Origin: Bryobacteraceae bacterium
GTDB taxonomy: Bacteria; Acidobacteriota; Terriglobia; Bryobacterales; Bryobacteraceae
Length of the DNA: 64,000 bases
Direction: 5' to 3'
NCBI GenBank assembly: GCA_023384675.1
Contig: JAHDVK010000021.1
Location: 31,624-95,623 of the forward strand
Shown piece after piece: positions 1 through 7,718 of the stretch (position 1 is the stretch's first letter; every line of letters starts with the position of its first letter). The position numbers were made by a program, and so were the translations under genes. The notes beneath the pieces were generated by a model that worked only from the letters and a program-made list of their open reading frames with translations, had not been told where the DNA came from and searched no databases.

Positions 1-520
1 CCCGGAACAGCCGGACCTTCAAGGCGTTCTCGTTTACATCATAGACTTTTTCCAGCTCTTTGAGGGAGAGTCCTTCGACCTCTTTGAGGGTGAGAAGCAT
101 CCGGTCCTCGGGCGAGATCCGGCTCAGGATCGAGTCCACGAATTCCCGCAGCCGGGACTTTTCCTTCTCTTCCTCGTTGGCCTTGGTTCCGGCCATCGCG
201 TCGGCAGTCACCATCTGCTGTTCGCTCAGGTCCGCCATCCGCGATTCCGGACGCCGCCTGCGCTTTCGCAAATAATCGAGCGCCGCGTTCACGGTCAGCC
301 GGTAGAGCCAAGGTTCAAAGACCTCGGGGCTCCGTAACTGTTCCAACGAGTAATACAACCTCAAGAACACCTCTTGAGCCACGTCTTCCACATCCTCGGG
401 CCGCGAAATCATCCTCGCGATCGTCCCGAGTATCCGCCGCCGGTAGGCCGTCACCAATTCGTTGAACGCGGCCGGATCGCCAGCCTTGGCCCGTTCCACG
501 ACTACGAATTCGATCAGCAT
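1..520 (-). CDS. ECF-type RNA polymerase sigma factor (3' end cut by window)
   Basis: About 173 residues are visible; the C-terminus lies beyond base 1. Translation from the ATG at 520 gives sigma region 2 (YRRRILGTIARM, then EDVEDVAQEVFLRLY, the core-RNAP binding helix) and sigma region 4 (SPEDRMLLTLKEVEGLSLKE followed by a helix-turn-helix that reads into the edge). These are hallmarks of extracytoplasmic-function sigma factors, which direct RNA polymerase to a small stress or envelope regulon. No other ATG/GTG/TTG lies in frame between the start and the upstream stop near 593, so the start is fairly secure. It is transcribed divergently from uvrD. Any anti-sigma factor would lie outside the window, so the signal sensed is unknown. 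Confidence 0.88.
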   Translation of the reverse strand, partial: MLIEFVVVERAKAGDPAAFNELVTAYRRRILGTIARMISRPEDVEDVAQEVFLRLYYSLEQLRSPEVFEPWLYRLTVNAALDYLRKRRRRPESRMADLSEQQMVTADAMAGTKANEEEKEKSRLREFVDSILSRISPEDRMLLTLKEVEGLSLKELEKVYDVNENALKVRLFR

Positions 521-651
521 GCGGCGTTGGTCGCCGGCGGGCAGGGCACATTGCTTCCTGCAATTGCTAGGGCGCGCCGGTTCACTGTCAGGTTACAACA
601 TCAAACCGATTCCTGTCCCTCGATCAACCCAATAGTTATCAAAAGGATAGC

Positions 652-692
652 TTGATCCGCAAAGCGCCATGCTACAATGCCTTTTGCGGATC
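652..692 (+). promoter_or_regulatory. Candidate uvrD promoter flanked by a 10-bp inverted repeat
   Basis: TTGATC (652-657) and TACAAT (673-678) resemble -35 and -10 boxes, with a rather short 15-base spacer. A perfect inverted repeat GATCCGCAAA (654-663) / TTTGCGGATC (683-692) encloses the -10 box. It could be a repressor operator for the helicase gene, for example SOS-like control, or an RNA hairpin if transcription starts further upstream. No LexA gene or known LexA box is in the window to support the first idea. Confidence 0.35.
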
Positions 693-715
693 GTTCGCCC
701 CGCCGCAACTAATCC

Positions 716-3043
716 ATGGACTTTCTAGCCGGGCTCAACCCGCAACAGCGGGAGGCCGTTCAGCATGTGGAGGGTCCCCTGCTGATTCTCGCCGGAGCCG
801 GCAGTGGCAAGACCCGCGTCATCACCCGCCGGATCTGCCATCTGATCCGCGGGCATGACGTCTATGGCCCCTCAGTCCTGGCCGTCACCTTCACCAATAA
901 AGCGGCCGGCGAGATGCGCGAACGCGTCCTTCATCTGCTCGGCGGGCAGACCGCCGACGCCGGCCCCGCCGTTTCCACCTTCCATTCGTTCTGCGTGCGC
1001 CTGCTGCGGCGCGACGGCGCCTCGCTTCATGAACTCCGCCGCGGCTTCACCACCCAGTTCCAGATCTACGACGCCGACGACCAGCTCGCCCTCGTCAAGT
1101 CCATTTATAAGCGCCTCGGCCTCGACGAGAAGTTCATGCAGTATCGCGCCGCCCTCAGCCGTATCAGCCACGCCAAGAACCATCAGCAAACCCCCCAGGA
1201 TTTCTACAAAGCGGCCGCCGACCCCAAGATGGCCCGCCTCGCCAAGCTCTTCGACGACTACGAAAACGGCCTCCAGGCCGCCAACGCCCTCGATTTCGAC
1301 GACCTCCTGCTGTGGGCCGTCCGGCTGCTGCGGCACGACGCCGAAACCCGCGAGCTCTGGAACCGACGCCTCCAGTTCCTGATGATCGACGAGTACCAGG
1401 ACACCAACCGGTCGCAGTACGAACTGATGCGCCTGCTCGCCTCCCCGCCCCACAACGTGGCCGTCGTGGGCGACGAGGACCAGTCCATCTACGGCTGGCG
1501 CGGCGCGGACATCAACAACATTCTCGACTTCGAGAAGGATTTCCCCGAGGCGCGCGTCATCCGGCTCGAGCAGAACTACCGCTCCACCCGCACCATCATC
1601 GAGGCCGCCGGCGCGGTGGTGGCGCGCAACAAGGCCCGCAAGGGCAAATGGCTGTTCACCGAAAACGAAGAAGGTTCGCCGGTCTGCTTCTTCGAGGCCC
1701 CCGACGGCGAACAGGAGGCGATGTTCATCGCCTCCACCATCGAGAAGCACCGCCGCCAGGATCCGGCGGCGCGCGTCGCCGTGCTCTACCGCACCAACTT
1801 CCAGTCGCGGCAGATCGAAGAGGCGCTCCGGCGCTACCAGATCGGCTACCTCGTGGTAGGCGGCTTCTCGTTCTACCAGCGCGCCGAGGTGAAGGACGCG
1901 CTCGCCTACGTCCGCCTCCTGCTGAACCCGGACGACGGCGTGAGCCTGATGCGCGTGCTGAACGTGCCCGCCCGCGGCATCGGCAAGACGACCGTCGAAC
2001 AACTCGAATCCCGCGCCGCGAGCAACCGCGTCTCGCTCTGGCGGGCGATCGAATCGGCCTGTGACGAACGCAAGCTCGGCGCGCGCGCCGAAGCCTCCCT
2101 CGGCGCTTTCCGGCGGCTGATCAACGAACTCCGGGAAGACCTGCCGTCGCTGGCCCCGCAGGAAGTGTTGAGCGAAATCCTCGAACGCACCGGCTACCGC
2201 AAAATGCTTGAAAGCGACACCACGCCGGATTCGGAAACCCGCCTCGGCAACCTCGAGGAACTGGTCTCGGCCGCCGCCGACGCCCACGACCGCGGCGAAT
2301 CGCTCGTGGACTTTCTCGATACCACCGCCCTGGTGGCCGACGCCGACGCGCTGGACGAAACCGCCCCCGTCTCCCTGCTCACCATGCACAACGCCAAGGG
2401 CCTCGAATTTCCCGTGGTGTTCATCGCGGGCATGGAAGAGGGGCTGTTTCCTCATTCGCGTTCGCGCGAAAGCGAAGAACAGCTCGAAGAGGAGCGGCGG
2501 CTCTGCTACGTGGCCATGACGCGCGCCCAGAAGCGGCTGTACCTCTCCGCCGCTCGGGTGCGGCGGCGTTACGGCGGCTCGCCGCCCGAGCCCTGCATCC
2601 GCTCGCGCTTCCTCGACGAAGTGCCCTCCGGTTTATTGGAGGACCTGCACGAAAAACCGCGGCCGGGCAGCCTGGATCTCTACTCCGAGCGCGCCAGCGT
2701 GCGCGAATCGGCGCGCCGCAACACCTACACGGGCGCCACCTACAACTCGGTGGACCACATCAAACAGTTCTTCGCCGCGCGGCAGGCCGCGGACGTGCCG
2801 GTGCGCAAGACCGCCCCAGCGCCGAAGCCGGCTCCCTCTCCTGCCGCCGCGAAGCCAAAGTCCGCTCCCGCGCGCCGTACCGGCCTTTCGGCCGGCGCCG
2901 CGGTGTATCATGCAAAATACGGGCGCGGGACGATCCTCCGGAAGGAAGGCGACGGCGACGACGCCAAACTCGTCATCAGTTTCCACGGATTTGGCTTGAA
3001 GAAGCTCGTCGCAAAATTCGCTCAATTAAAGACGGAATCATGA
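716..3043 (+). CDS. uvrD: UvrD/PcrA-family superfamily 1A DNA helicase
   Basis: A 775-residue ATP-dependent 3'-5' DNA helicase for nucleotide-excision and mismatch repair and for clearing RNA polymerase or recombinase from DNA. Visible motifs: Walker A GAGSGKTR (about residues 27-34), the TNKAAGEM motif, Walker B MIDEYQDTN, VGDEDQSIYGWRGAD (motif III) and the C-terminal VALTRAQ-equivalent VAMTRAQKRL. Length is normal for the family. After a Pro/Ala/Lys linker the last ~50 residues (VYHAKYGRGTILR... to the end) form the Tudor/KOW-like domain that in PcrA/UvrD contacts RNA polymerase. The stop codon overlaps the start of a tiny basic ORF (ATGA at 3040), so the two are probably co-translated. 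Confidence 0.97.
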   Translation: MDFLAGLNPQQREAVQHVEGPLLILAGAGSGKTRVITRRICHLIRGHDVYGPSVLAVTFTNKAAGEMRERVLHLLGGQTADAGPAVSTFHSFCVRLLRRDGASLHELRRGFTTQFQIYDADDQLALVKSIYKRLGLDEKFMQYRAALSRISHAKNHQQTPQDFYKAAADPKMARLAKLFDDYENGLQAANALDFDDLLLWAVRLLRHDAETRELWNRRLQFLMIDEYQDTNRSQYELMRLLASPPHNVAVVGDEDQSIYGWRGADINNILDFEKDFPEARVIRLEQNYRSTRTIIEAAGAVVARNKARKGKWLFTENEEGSPVCFFEAPDGEQEAMFIASTIEKHRRQDPAARVAVLYRTNFQSRQIEEALRRYQIGYLVVGGFSFYQRAEVKDALAYVRLLLNPDDGVSLMRVLNVPARGIGKTTVEQLESRAASNRVSLWRAIESACDERKLGARAEASLGAFRRLINELREDLPSLAPQEVLSEILERTGYRKMLESDTTPDSETRLGNLEELVSAAADAHDRGESLVDFLDTTALVADADALDETAPVSLLTMHNAKGLEFPVVFIAGMEEGLFPHSRSRESEEQLEEERRLCYVAMTRAQKRLYLSAARVRRRYGGSPPEPCIRSRFLDEVPSGLLEDLHEKPRPGSLDLYSERASVRESARRNTYTGATYNSVDHIKQFFAARQAADVPVRKTAPAPKPAPSPAAAKPKSAPARRTGLSAGAAVYHAKYGRGTILRKEGDGDDAKLVISFHGFGLKKLVAKFAQLKTES

Positions 3044-3198
3044 ACACCAAAACCACTACCGACCGTACTGAACGCAAGAAAGCCAAGCGCATAGCGCGCA
3101 AGGCAGCGCCCCCCAAAGCCAAGCGCGCCGAGGGCGTCGACCGGGGATCCCAGAAGAAAAAAATCAGAACCGTCGCTAAGGGCCAGCGTAAACGGTAA
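3040..3198 (+). CDS. Tiny Lys/Arg-rich basic protein coupled to uvrD
   Basis: This 52-codon ORF starts at an ATG that overlaps the uvrD stop as ATGA and ends at TAA 3196-3198. The predicted peptide starts MNTKTTTDRTERKKAKRIAR and continues with AAPPKAKRAEG, ending GQRKR. Roughly 40 percent of residues are Lys or Arg, with no hydrophobic core, signal or membrane segment. It looks like an intrinsically disordered nucleic-acid-binding tail, reminiscent of histone-H1-like or ribosome-associated small proteins, but no family is recognised. The stop/start overlap argues for translation by reinitiation with the helicase. It could instead be a non-expressed ORF. Confidence 0.5.
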   Translation: MNTKTTTDRTERKKAKRIARKAAPPKAKRAEGVDRGSQKKKIRTVAKGQRKR

Positions 3199-3298
3199 TT
3201 CCGGCGGCATCGCGGCTCCTCCCGGCGCGGATTCGGCGCTATACTATGCTGATCCGCGCCGCCACGCGGATGGACAGCCCATGAAATCAAGAGCGACT

Positions 3299-3340
3299 GC
3301 GGGGCGGGCTTCAGCCCGCGCGGGGCATCAGTCCCGTAAC
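3299..3340 (+). repeat. REP-like palindromic element, copy 1
   Basis: A GC-rich hairpin (GGGCTTCAGCCC core) is followed by GCGCGGGGCATCAGTCCCG, lying in the gap between the small basic ORF and the permease gene. A second copy in the opposite orientation occurs at 10471-10510; 31 of 40 aligned bases match. One stem G-C pair is replaced by A-T in the other copy, which is a compensatory change. This is the pattern of a dispersed repetitive extragenic palindrome. No REP-associated (RAYT) transposase is in the window. Confidence 0.55.
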
Positions 3341-3378
3341 CTTTCCATCCGCTCGCCTCGCATGGAGGAGCATTTTCA

Positions 3379-4872
3379 TTGAGCCAGCTATTCCGTAAGA
3401 AGAGCGTGGATGCCCTCATCGCGGCCTCCCACGAGCAGGGCCGCCAACTCAACCGCTCGCTCGGCGCATGGTCGCTGATCGCCCTCGGCATCGGCGCCGT
3501 CATCGGCAGCGGCATCTTCACGCTGGTCGGCACGGCCGCCGCGGGCGAAGTGCGCAGCTTCGAATCGTTCCTGCACGTCCCGCTGCTGGACCTGATCACC
3601 CAGGGCGGGGACTCCTCGTTCACCTTCGGACGCCCCGGCGCGGGCCCCGGCGTGGCGCTCTCCTTCCTCCTCACCGCCATCGCCTGCGGTTTCGCGGCGC
3701 TCTGCTATGCCGAAATGGCCAGCGCCATTCCCGTGGCGGGCTCGGCCTACACCTACACCTACGCCACGCTCGGCGAGTTGACCGCCTGGATGATCGGCTG
3801 GAACCTGATTCTCGAATACGCCGTGTCCAATATGGCGGTAGCGGTTGGATTTTCGGCTTATTTCAACGACATCTTGCAGGCGCTGTTCGGATTCCACCTG
3901 CCGCGCCAACTTAGCGAACCGATCTTCGCGGGCGGCGAATTGACCGGCGCCTGGTTCAACCTGCCCGCCTTCCTCATCCTGATGCTTCTCACCTGGATCC
4001 TCGTCCACGGCATCAAGGAAAGCGCCCGCACCAACAACATCATGGTCCTCGTGAAGGTGGGCGCCATCCTCATCTTCATCTTCGGCGCTTTCCGCGCCGT
4101 GAATACCGCCAACTGGACCCCCTTCCTGCCGAACGGCATGTCCGGCGTGCTCACCGGCGCGGCTATCGTCTTCTTCACCTATATCGGCTTCGATTCCGTC
4201 TCCACGGCGGCGGAGGAGTGCCGCAACCCGAAACGCGATCTGCCCATCGGCATCCTCGGCACGCTCATCGTTTGCTCCGTGCTCTACGTCGGCGTGGCGC
4301 TGGTGCTCACCGGTATCGCCCGCTGGGACACGCTCGGCAATGCCGCGCCGGTGGCCGGCGCGCTGAAGGCCCTGGGCATGGAAAACGTCCGCAAGTGGGT
4401 GGGCGCGGGCGCGATCGTCGGCATGATCTCTTCGCTGATGGTCTTTCAGTTCGGCCAGGCACGAGTCTGGTTCGCGATGTCCCGCGACGGCCTGCTGCCC
4501 AAGGTCTTTTCCCGCGTCCATCCACGCTTCCAGACGCCGCATATCTCCACCTGGATCGCCGGCTTCGTCGTCGGCATCCCCGCCGGCGTCTGGGACATCG
4601 GCACCTTCGCCGACCTCTCGAGCATCGGCACGCTGGCCGCGTTTATCGTCGTCGGCGCGGGCGTTCTGATCCTGCGGCGCACCGACCCGGACCGCCCACG
4701 CCCGTTCCGCGTCCCCTTCGGCCCCGTGATCCCGGTCCTCTCCATCCTTAGTTGCCTCATCCTGATGACGGCGCTGCCCACCGAGGCGTGGGTGCGCTTC
4801 GTCGTCTGGTCGGTGCTCGGCCTGGCCATTTATTTCGCCTATGGCAGAAAACGAAGTGCGCTGGCCCGCTGA
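3379..4872 (+). CDS. APC-family amino-acid permease (cationic amino-acid transporter type)
   Basis: A 497-residue inner-membrane protein of about 12 hydrophobic segments. The first segment carries the APC signature GAVIGSGIFTLVG; ALCYAEMASAIPVAGSAYTYTYATLGE (helix 3 region) and the FFTYIGFDSVSTAAEE motif (helix 8 region) are typical of the CAT/YfnA group, which imports amino acids by proton or cation symport. The TTG start is supported by a strong Shine-Dalgarno GGAGGAG at 3364-3370, 8 bases upstream. An extra loop after the first helix (about residues 55-90) is usual for acidobacterial and related members. Substrate cannot be deduced. It is followed after 71 bases by an unrelated gene. Confidence 0.9.
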   Translation: MSQLFRKKSVDALIAASHEQGRQLNRSLGAWSLIALGIGAVIGSGIFTLVGTAAAGEVRSFESFLHVPLLDLITQGGDSSFTFGRPGAGPGVALSFLLTAIACGFAALCYAEMASAIPVAGSAYTYTYATLGELTAWMIGWNLILEYAVSNMAVAVGFSAYFNDILQALFGFHLPRQLSEPIFAGGELTGAWFNLPAFLILMLLTWILVHGIKESARTNNIMVLVKVGAILIFIFGAFRAVNTANWTPFLPNGMSGVLTGAAIVFFTYIGFDSVSTAAEECRNPKRDLPIGILGTLIVCSVLYVGVALVLTGIARWDTLGNAAPVAGALKALGMENVRKWVGAGAIVGMISSLMVFQFGQARVWFAMSRDGLLPKVFSRVHPRFQTPHISTWIAGFVVGIPAGVWDIGTFADLSSIGTLAAFIVVGAGVLILRRTDPDRPRPFRVPFGPVIPVLSILSCLILMTALPTEAWVRFVVWSVLGLAIYFAYGRKRSALAR

Positions 4873-4943
4873 ATCCGATACCCTCTGCTATGGGCCTCCA
4901 GCCGGGCAGCGCTCCGGCGCGAGGACGGGAACTCGAACGATCC

Positions 4944-6470
4944 ATGTCTGAGACACATCTTTGGACCATTGGCGGCTGGTTTGCGCTTGCGCTCTTGTGC
5001 GGCGGTCTGGCTCTCTGGTTCCACCTCGTGCGGCATGGGGTGCGGCTGGGTCTGCAGGTCCGCTATTCGGGGGACGACAGCCCGGACTTGCCGGTCACCG
5101 AATTACTGCTGGCGAGCGTGGCGACGATTCTGACCGGCGTGGTGCTTTACGAGATTGCACGCGGGCACGACCAGGAGTTGCGGCTGATCTGGGCTTCGGC
5201 AGGCGCCGCGCTGGTGCTCGCGGCAGTTTACTGGACCTGGTCCATTGTGCGCGAGTTCTCTCAACAGGAGAGCGAGGAGCAGCGCGAATGGCGGCGTACC
5301 GCGGCTGAAACGGGCCGGCAGATTCGCCAATGCCTGGAGGAATCCGAGGTGCGCGCCGCCGCCTGCCAGGCTTTGAAGCAGAGGCTGGCGGCGTCCGACG
5401 TCCGGCTGTTTCTTAGGGAGGGCCAGTCTTTCAAGATCGCCTACGACACCACGGGGCGCGAACGCGAGCCGCGCAGCTACAGTTACGACGCACCTTTGGC
5501 CGCCCTCGTCCGCGAGACTCCAGCGGGAATGCCGTTTGTCTTTCATGACAACGGGCTACGGCTTGCCGCCCCCGTGACCGCCGGACTCGCGCTGGATGGC
5601 TTCTTCCTGGTCAGCGGCGGCCCGTACTCCCTGCCCCAGTTGCGTTTCGCAGCCAGCGTCGGCCACGAAACCGCACGCGCCTTGGAACTCGCGGGCGAGA
5701 TCGGCAAAGAGGCGGAAAGACGTGCCGCCGCCAAGGTCGATCGGCGCGAGAAGGAACACACCCTGCGGGCGCTGGATCATCTGGTCGCGCCCGATTCGCC
5801 CATGGTCGCGGGACTCGATTTTGCCACGGGCGTTTGGCGCGGCGACCGGCCGGGCGGCCAGTTTATCGACGTACTCGCCCTGCCGCGCGAAACTCTCGGA
5901 ATCGTGCTGGCCGAATTGCCCGGCTACGGCCTCGATTCCGCCGTGCGCATGTCGCGATTGCAGACGCTGTTGCGCAGCCGTTTCTGGGCCTACGCCGAAG
6001 ACCTGCCCGAACTGCTGCAATCCACCTCGCGCGCCCTGCTGGCGGCCAATCCGGCCACGGCGCCAATCCGGATCTTCCTCGCCTGCTACCGCCCGGCGAG
6101 CCGCACCCTCACTTACGTCAACGCCGGCGCGATGCCCCCGATCCTTGTCCGCCGCGGCGGCGAGGGCGCCCAGGTGCTTCGCTTGTCCGTCTCAGCCCCA
6201 TTGCTCTGCGCGGACGGTGACACACCGGCCCAAGTCGCCGATCTCGTCCTGGAACCCGGCGATCTTCTCGCCATGGTGAGCACCCCCCTGGTGGAGACTC
6301 TGAATCTGCAGGGTGAAGCCTGGGGCGAGACCCGGCTGATCGAAACTCTCATGAACGGTGAGGCGCAGCCCGCCGCCGATCTGGTCCCGCTGGTCCTTCA
6401 CGCCGCGGACGTACACGCCGGGCAAGGGCTTTCCGCTCCTGACCGCGTCATGATTCTGCTCAAAACCTGA
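4944..6470 (+). CDS. Membrane SpoIIE/PP2C-like protein with degenerate catalytic motifs
   Basis: 508 residues from ATG 4944 (an ATG at 4890 is the alternative). About three hydrophobic segments occupy residues 8-110, followed by a charged, probably coiled-coil stretch, a GAF-like middle part and a C-terminal SpoIIE/RsbU-type phosphatase fold (about 280-505). Family members hydrolyse phosphoserine on anti-sigma-factor antagonists using Asp-bound Mn/Mg. Here the three metal-site motifs are altered: GGD(Y/F) is GGQ (Gln306), the Asp of the A-D-V-x-G-x-G motif is Glu324 (AELPGYG), the SDG of the last motif is STP (446-448), and NAGH reads NAGA. The domain is therefore probably catalytically dead, acting as a sensor or binding protein. 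Single-copy context; partners unknown. Confidence 0.75.
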   Translation: MSETHLWTIGGWFALALLCGGLALWFHLVRHGVRLGLQVRYSGDDSPDLPVTELLLASVATILTGVVLYEIARGHDQELRLIWASAGAALVLAAVYWTWSIVREFSQQESEEQREWRRTAAETGRQIRQCLEESEVRAAACQALKQRLAASDVRLFLREGQSFKIAYDTTGREREPRSYSYDAPLAALVRETPAGMPFVFHDNGLRLAAPVTAGLALDGFFLVSGGPYSLPQLRFAASVGHETARALELAGEIGKEAERRAAAKVDRREKEHTLRALDHLVAPDSPMVAGLDFATGVWRGDRPGGQFIDVLALPRETLGIVLAELPGYGLDSAVRMSRLQTLLRSRFWAYAEDLPELLQSTSRALLAANPATAPIRIFLACYRPASRTLTYVNAGAMPPILVRRGGEGAQVLRLSVSAPLLCADGDTPAQVADLVLEPGDLLAMVSTPLVETLNLQGEAWGETRLIETLMNGEAQPAADLVPLVLHAADVHAGQGLSAPDRVMILLKT

Positions 6471-6531
6471 AGCCGCGCAGCCCCCGCTTGGGTTCCTGCC
6501 CGCGTTTGTGGCACAATCCTCCCACGGCCTT

Positions 6532-6963
6532 ATGTCTCCTGAACAGGTCTTCTCCCTCGCCAATGCCTCCGTGCTGCCGGGCTGGTTCCTGCTCATCGTC
6601 TTCCCCCGCTGGCGCTGGACACTGCGCCTCACGCCGCTTGTCTTCGTCGTCCCGTTGTCGCTCGCATACATCGCCGTGCTTGCGTCGAACTTCGGCGGCG
6701 AGGGCGGCTTTGACTCGCTCGCCGGCGTCGCGGCGCTGTTCCAGAACCCCTGGGTGCTGCTCGGCGGCTGGATCCACTACCTCGCCTTCGACCTGTTCAT
6801 CGGCGCGTGGGAAGTCCGCGACGCCCAGCGGCTCCGCATCGCTCATCTCCTCCTCATCCCCTGCCTGCTCCTCACTTTCCTGTTGGGGCCTTTCGGTCTC
6901 CTGCTCTATCTCGCGCTGCGTTTCACGCTCAGGCGCCGCTGGGCGCTGGAGGAAGCGCTATGA
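6532..6963 (+). CDS. ABA4-like (DUF4281) small membrane protein
   Basis: 143 residues from ATG 6532 (MSPEQVF; a GTG at 6508 is possible). It has four hydrophobic segments and the conserved family features LPGWFLL, PRWRW, NPWVLLGGWIHYLAFDLF and GAWEVRDAQR near the cytoplasmic face, ending in an Arg-rich tail. The family is named after plant ABA4, needed for neoxanthin formation; the bacterial members have no settled function, and no carotenoid gene is nearby. Its stop overlaps the next start (ATGA at 6960), so the pair is translationally coupled. Confidence 0.8.
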   Translation: MSPEQVFSLANASVLPGWFLLIVFPRWRWTLRLTPLVFVVPLSLAYIAVLASNFGGEGGFDSLAGVAALFQNPWVLLGGWIHYLAFDLFIGAWEVRDAQRLRIAHLLLIPCLLLTFLLGPFGLLLYLALRFTLRRRWALEEAL

Positions 6964-7718
6964 ACCACATCCTCAAGCGCGAGCCGCTTCTGGTCACCCT
7001 GGCGGTCATCCATCTCGCGCTCTTTCTGATCTGCCTGATGCTCGCCACAGTGGACCCCCGCCTCGTCACCGGCGTGAACGCGTGGTTCAAGCCCGCCAAG
7101 TTCGCAATCTCCATCGCGATCTACCTTTTCACCGCCGCCTGCCTGCTCGCGCCGCTCGAACGCGGCGGCATCACCGCCTTTCTCCGCTGGGTGACCGCCC
7201 TGGCGATGGCCGGCGAGATCGCCATCATTACCACTCAGGCGGCGCGCGGCGTTCCTTCGCACTTCAATAACTCCACCCCGCTCGATGGCATGCTGTTCAG
7301 CGCCATGGGCGCGCTGATCGTCATGAACACGATCGGCGCCGCCGGAATCCTCTGGATGTATCTGCGCCACGCCCCGCCGCTCGCGCCCCATCTGCTGATG
7401 GCGGTTCGCCTGGGCCTCGCAATCTTCATCACCGCCAGCCTGCAAGGCTTCATGATGGTGGCCAACGGCGCGCACACCGTCGGCGCCCCCGATGGCGCGC
7501 GCGGCATCTTCTTCCTCAACTGGAGCCTCTCCCACGGCGACCTGCGCATCCCACACTTCACCGGCCTGCACGCGCTGCAAGGGCTGCCCATCGTGGCCTG
7601 GCTCAGCGGTTCGCGCAAGGCCGTTCTTGCCGTGGCCGTCGTCTGGGCTTTGGTCTTTTTGCTGTCGCTCGCTCTCGCGCTCGACGGAAAGCCGCTATTG
7701 GCTCTTCCCGCGCGCTGA
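6960..7718 (+). CDS. Multi-spanning membrane protein of unknown function
   Basis: 252 residues with about seven hydrophobic helices. Recognisable stretches are NAWFKPAKFAISIAIY after helix 1, GVPSHFNNSTPLDG in a loop, MVANGAHTVGAPDG and a histidine pair in PHFTGLHALQGLPI. The conserved-looking histidines in loops (SHFN, GAHTVG, SHGDLR, PHFTGLHALQ) suggest a metal, haem or quinone-binding role, but this is inference and no family name is claimed. It is coupled to the ABA4-like gene upstream by an ATGA overlap. Its 3' end overlaps the convergent aldolase gene by 24 bases. Confidence 0.7.
   Translation: MNHILKREPLLVTLAVIHLALFLICLMLATVDPRLVTGVNAWFKPAKFAISIAIYLFTAACLLAPLERGGITAFLRWVTALAMAGEIAIITTQAARGVPSHFNNSTPLDGMLFSAMGALIVMNTIGAAGILWMYLRHAPPLAPHLLMAVRLGLAIFITASLQGFMMVANGAHTVGAPDGARGIFFLNWSLSHGDLRIPHFTGLHALQGLPIVAWLSGSRKAVLAVAVVWALVFLLSLALALDGKPLLALPAR

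Noticed and set aside
872..2455. 527-residue ORF opposite uvrD
   Set aside because: High GC gives long antisense frames; the sense frame has full helicase motifs and the antisense protein is repetitive with no domain.
3022..3210. 62-residue minus-strand ORF opposite the small basic ORF
   Set aside because: No start support, reads across the uvrD end; the plus-strand ORF has the ATGA coupling.
4752..4943. N-terminal extension of the SpoIIE-like gene to 4752
   Set aside because: It would overlap the permease by 121 bases and encode low-complexity sequence before the first membrane helix.
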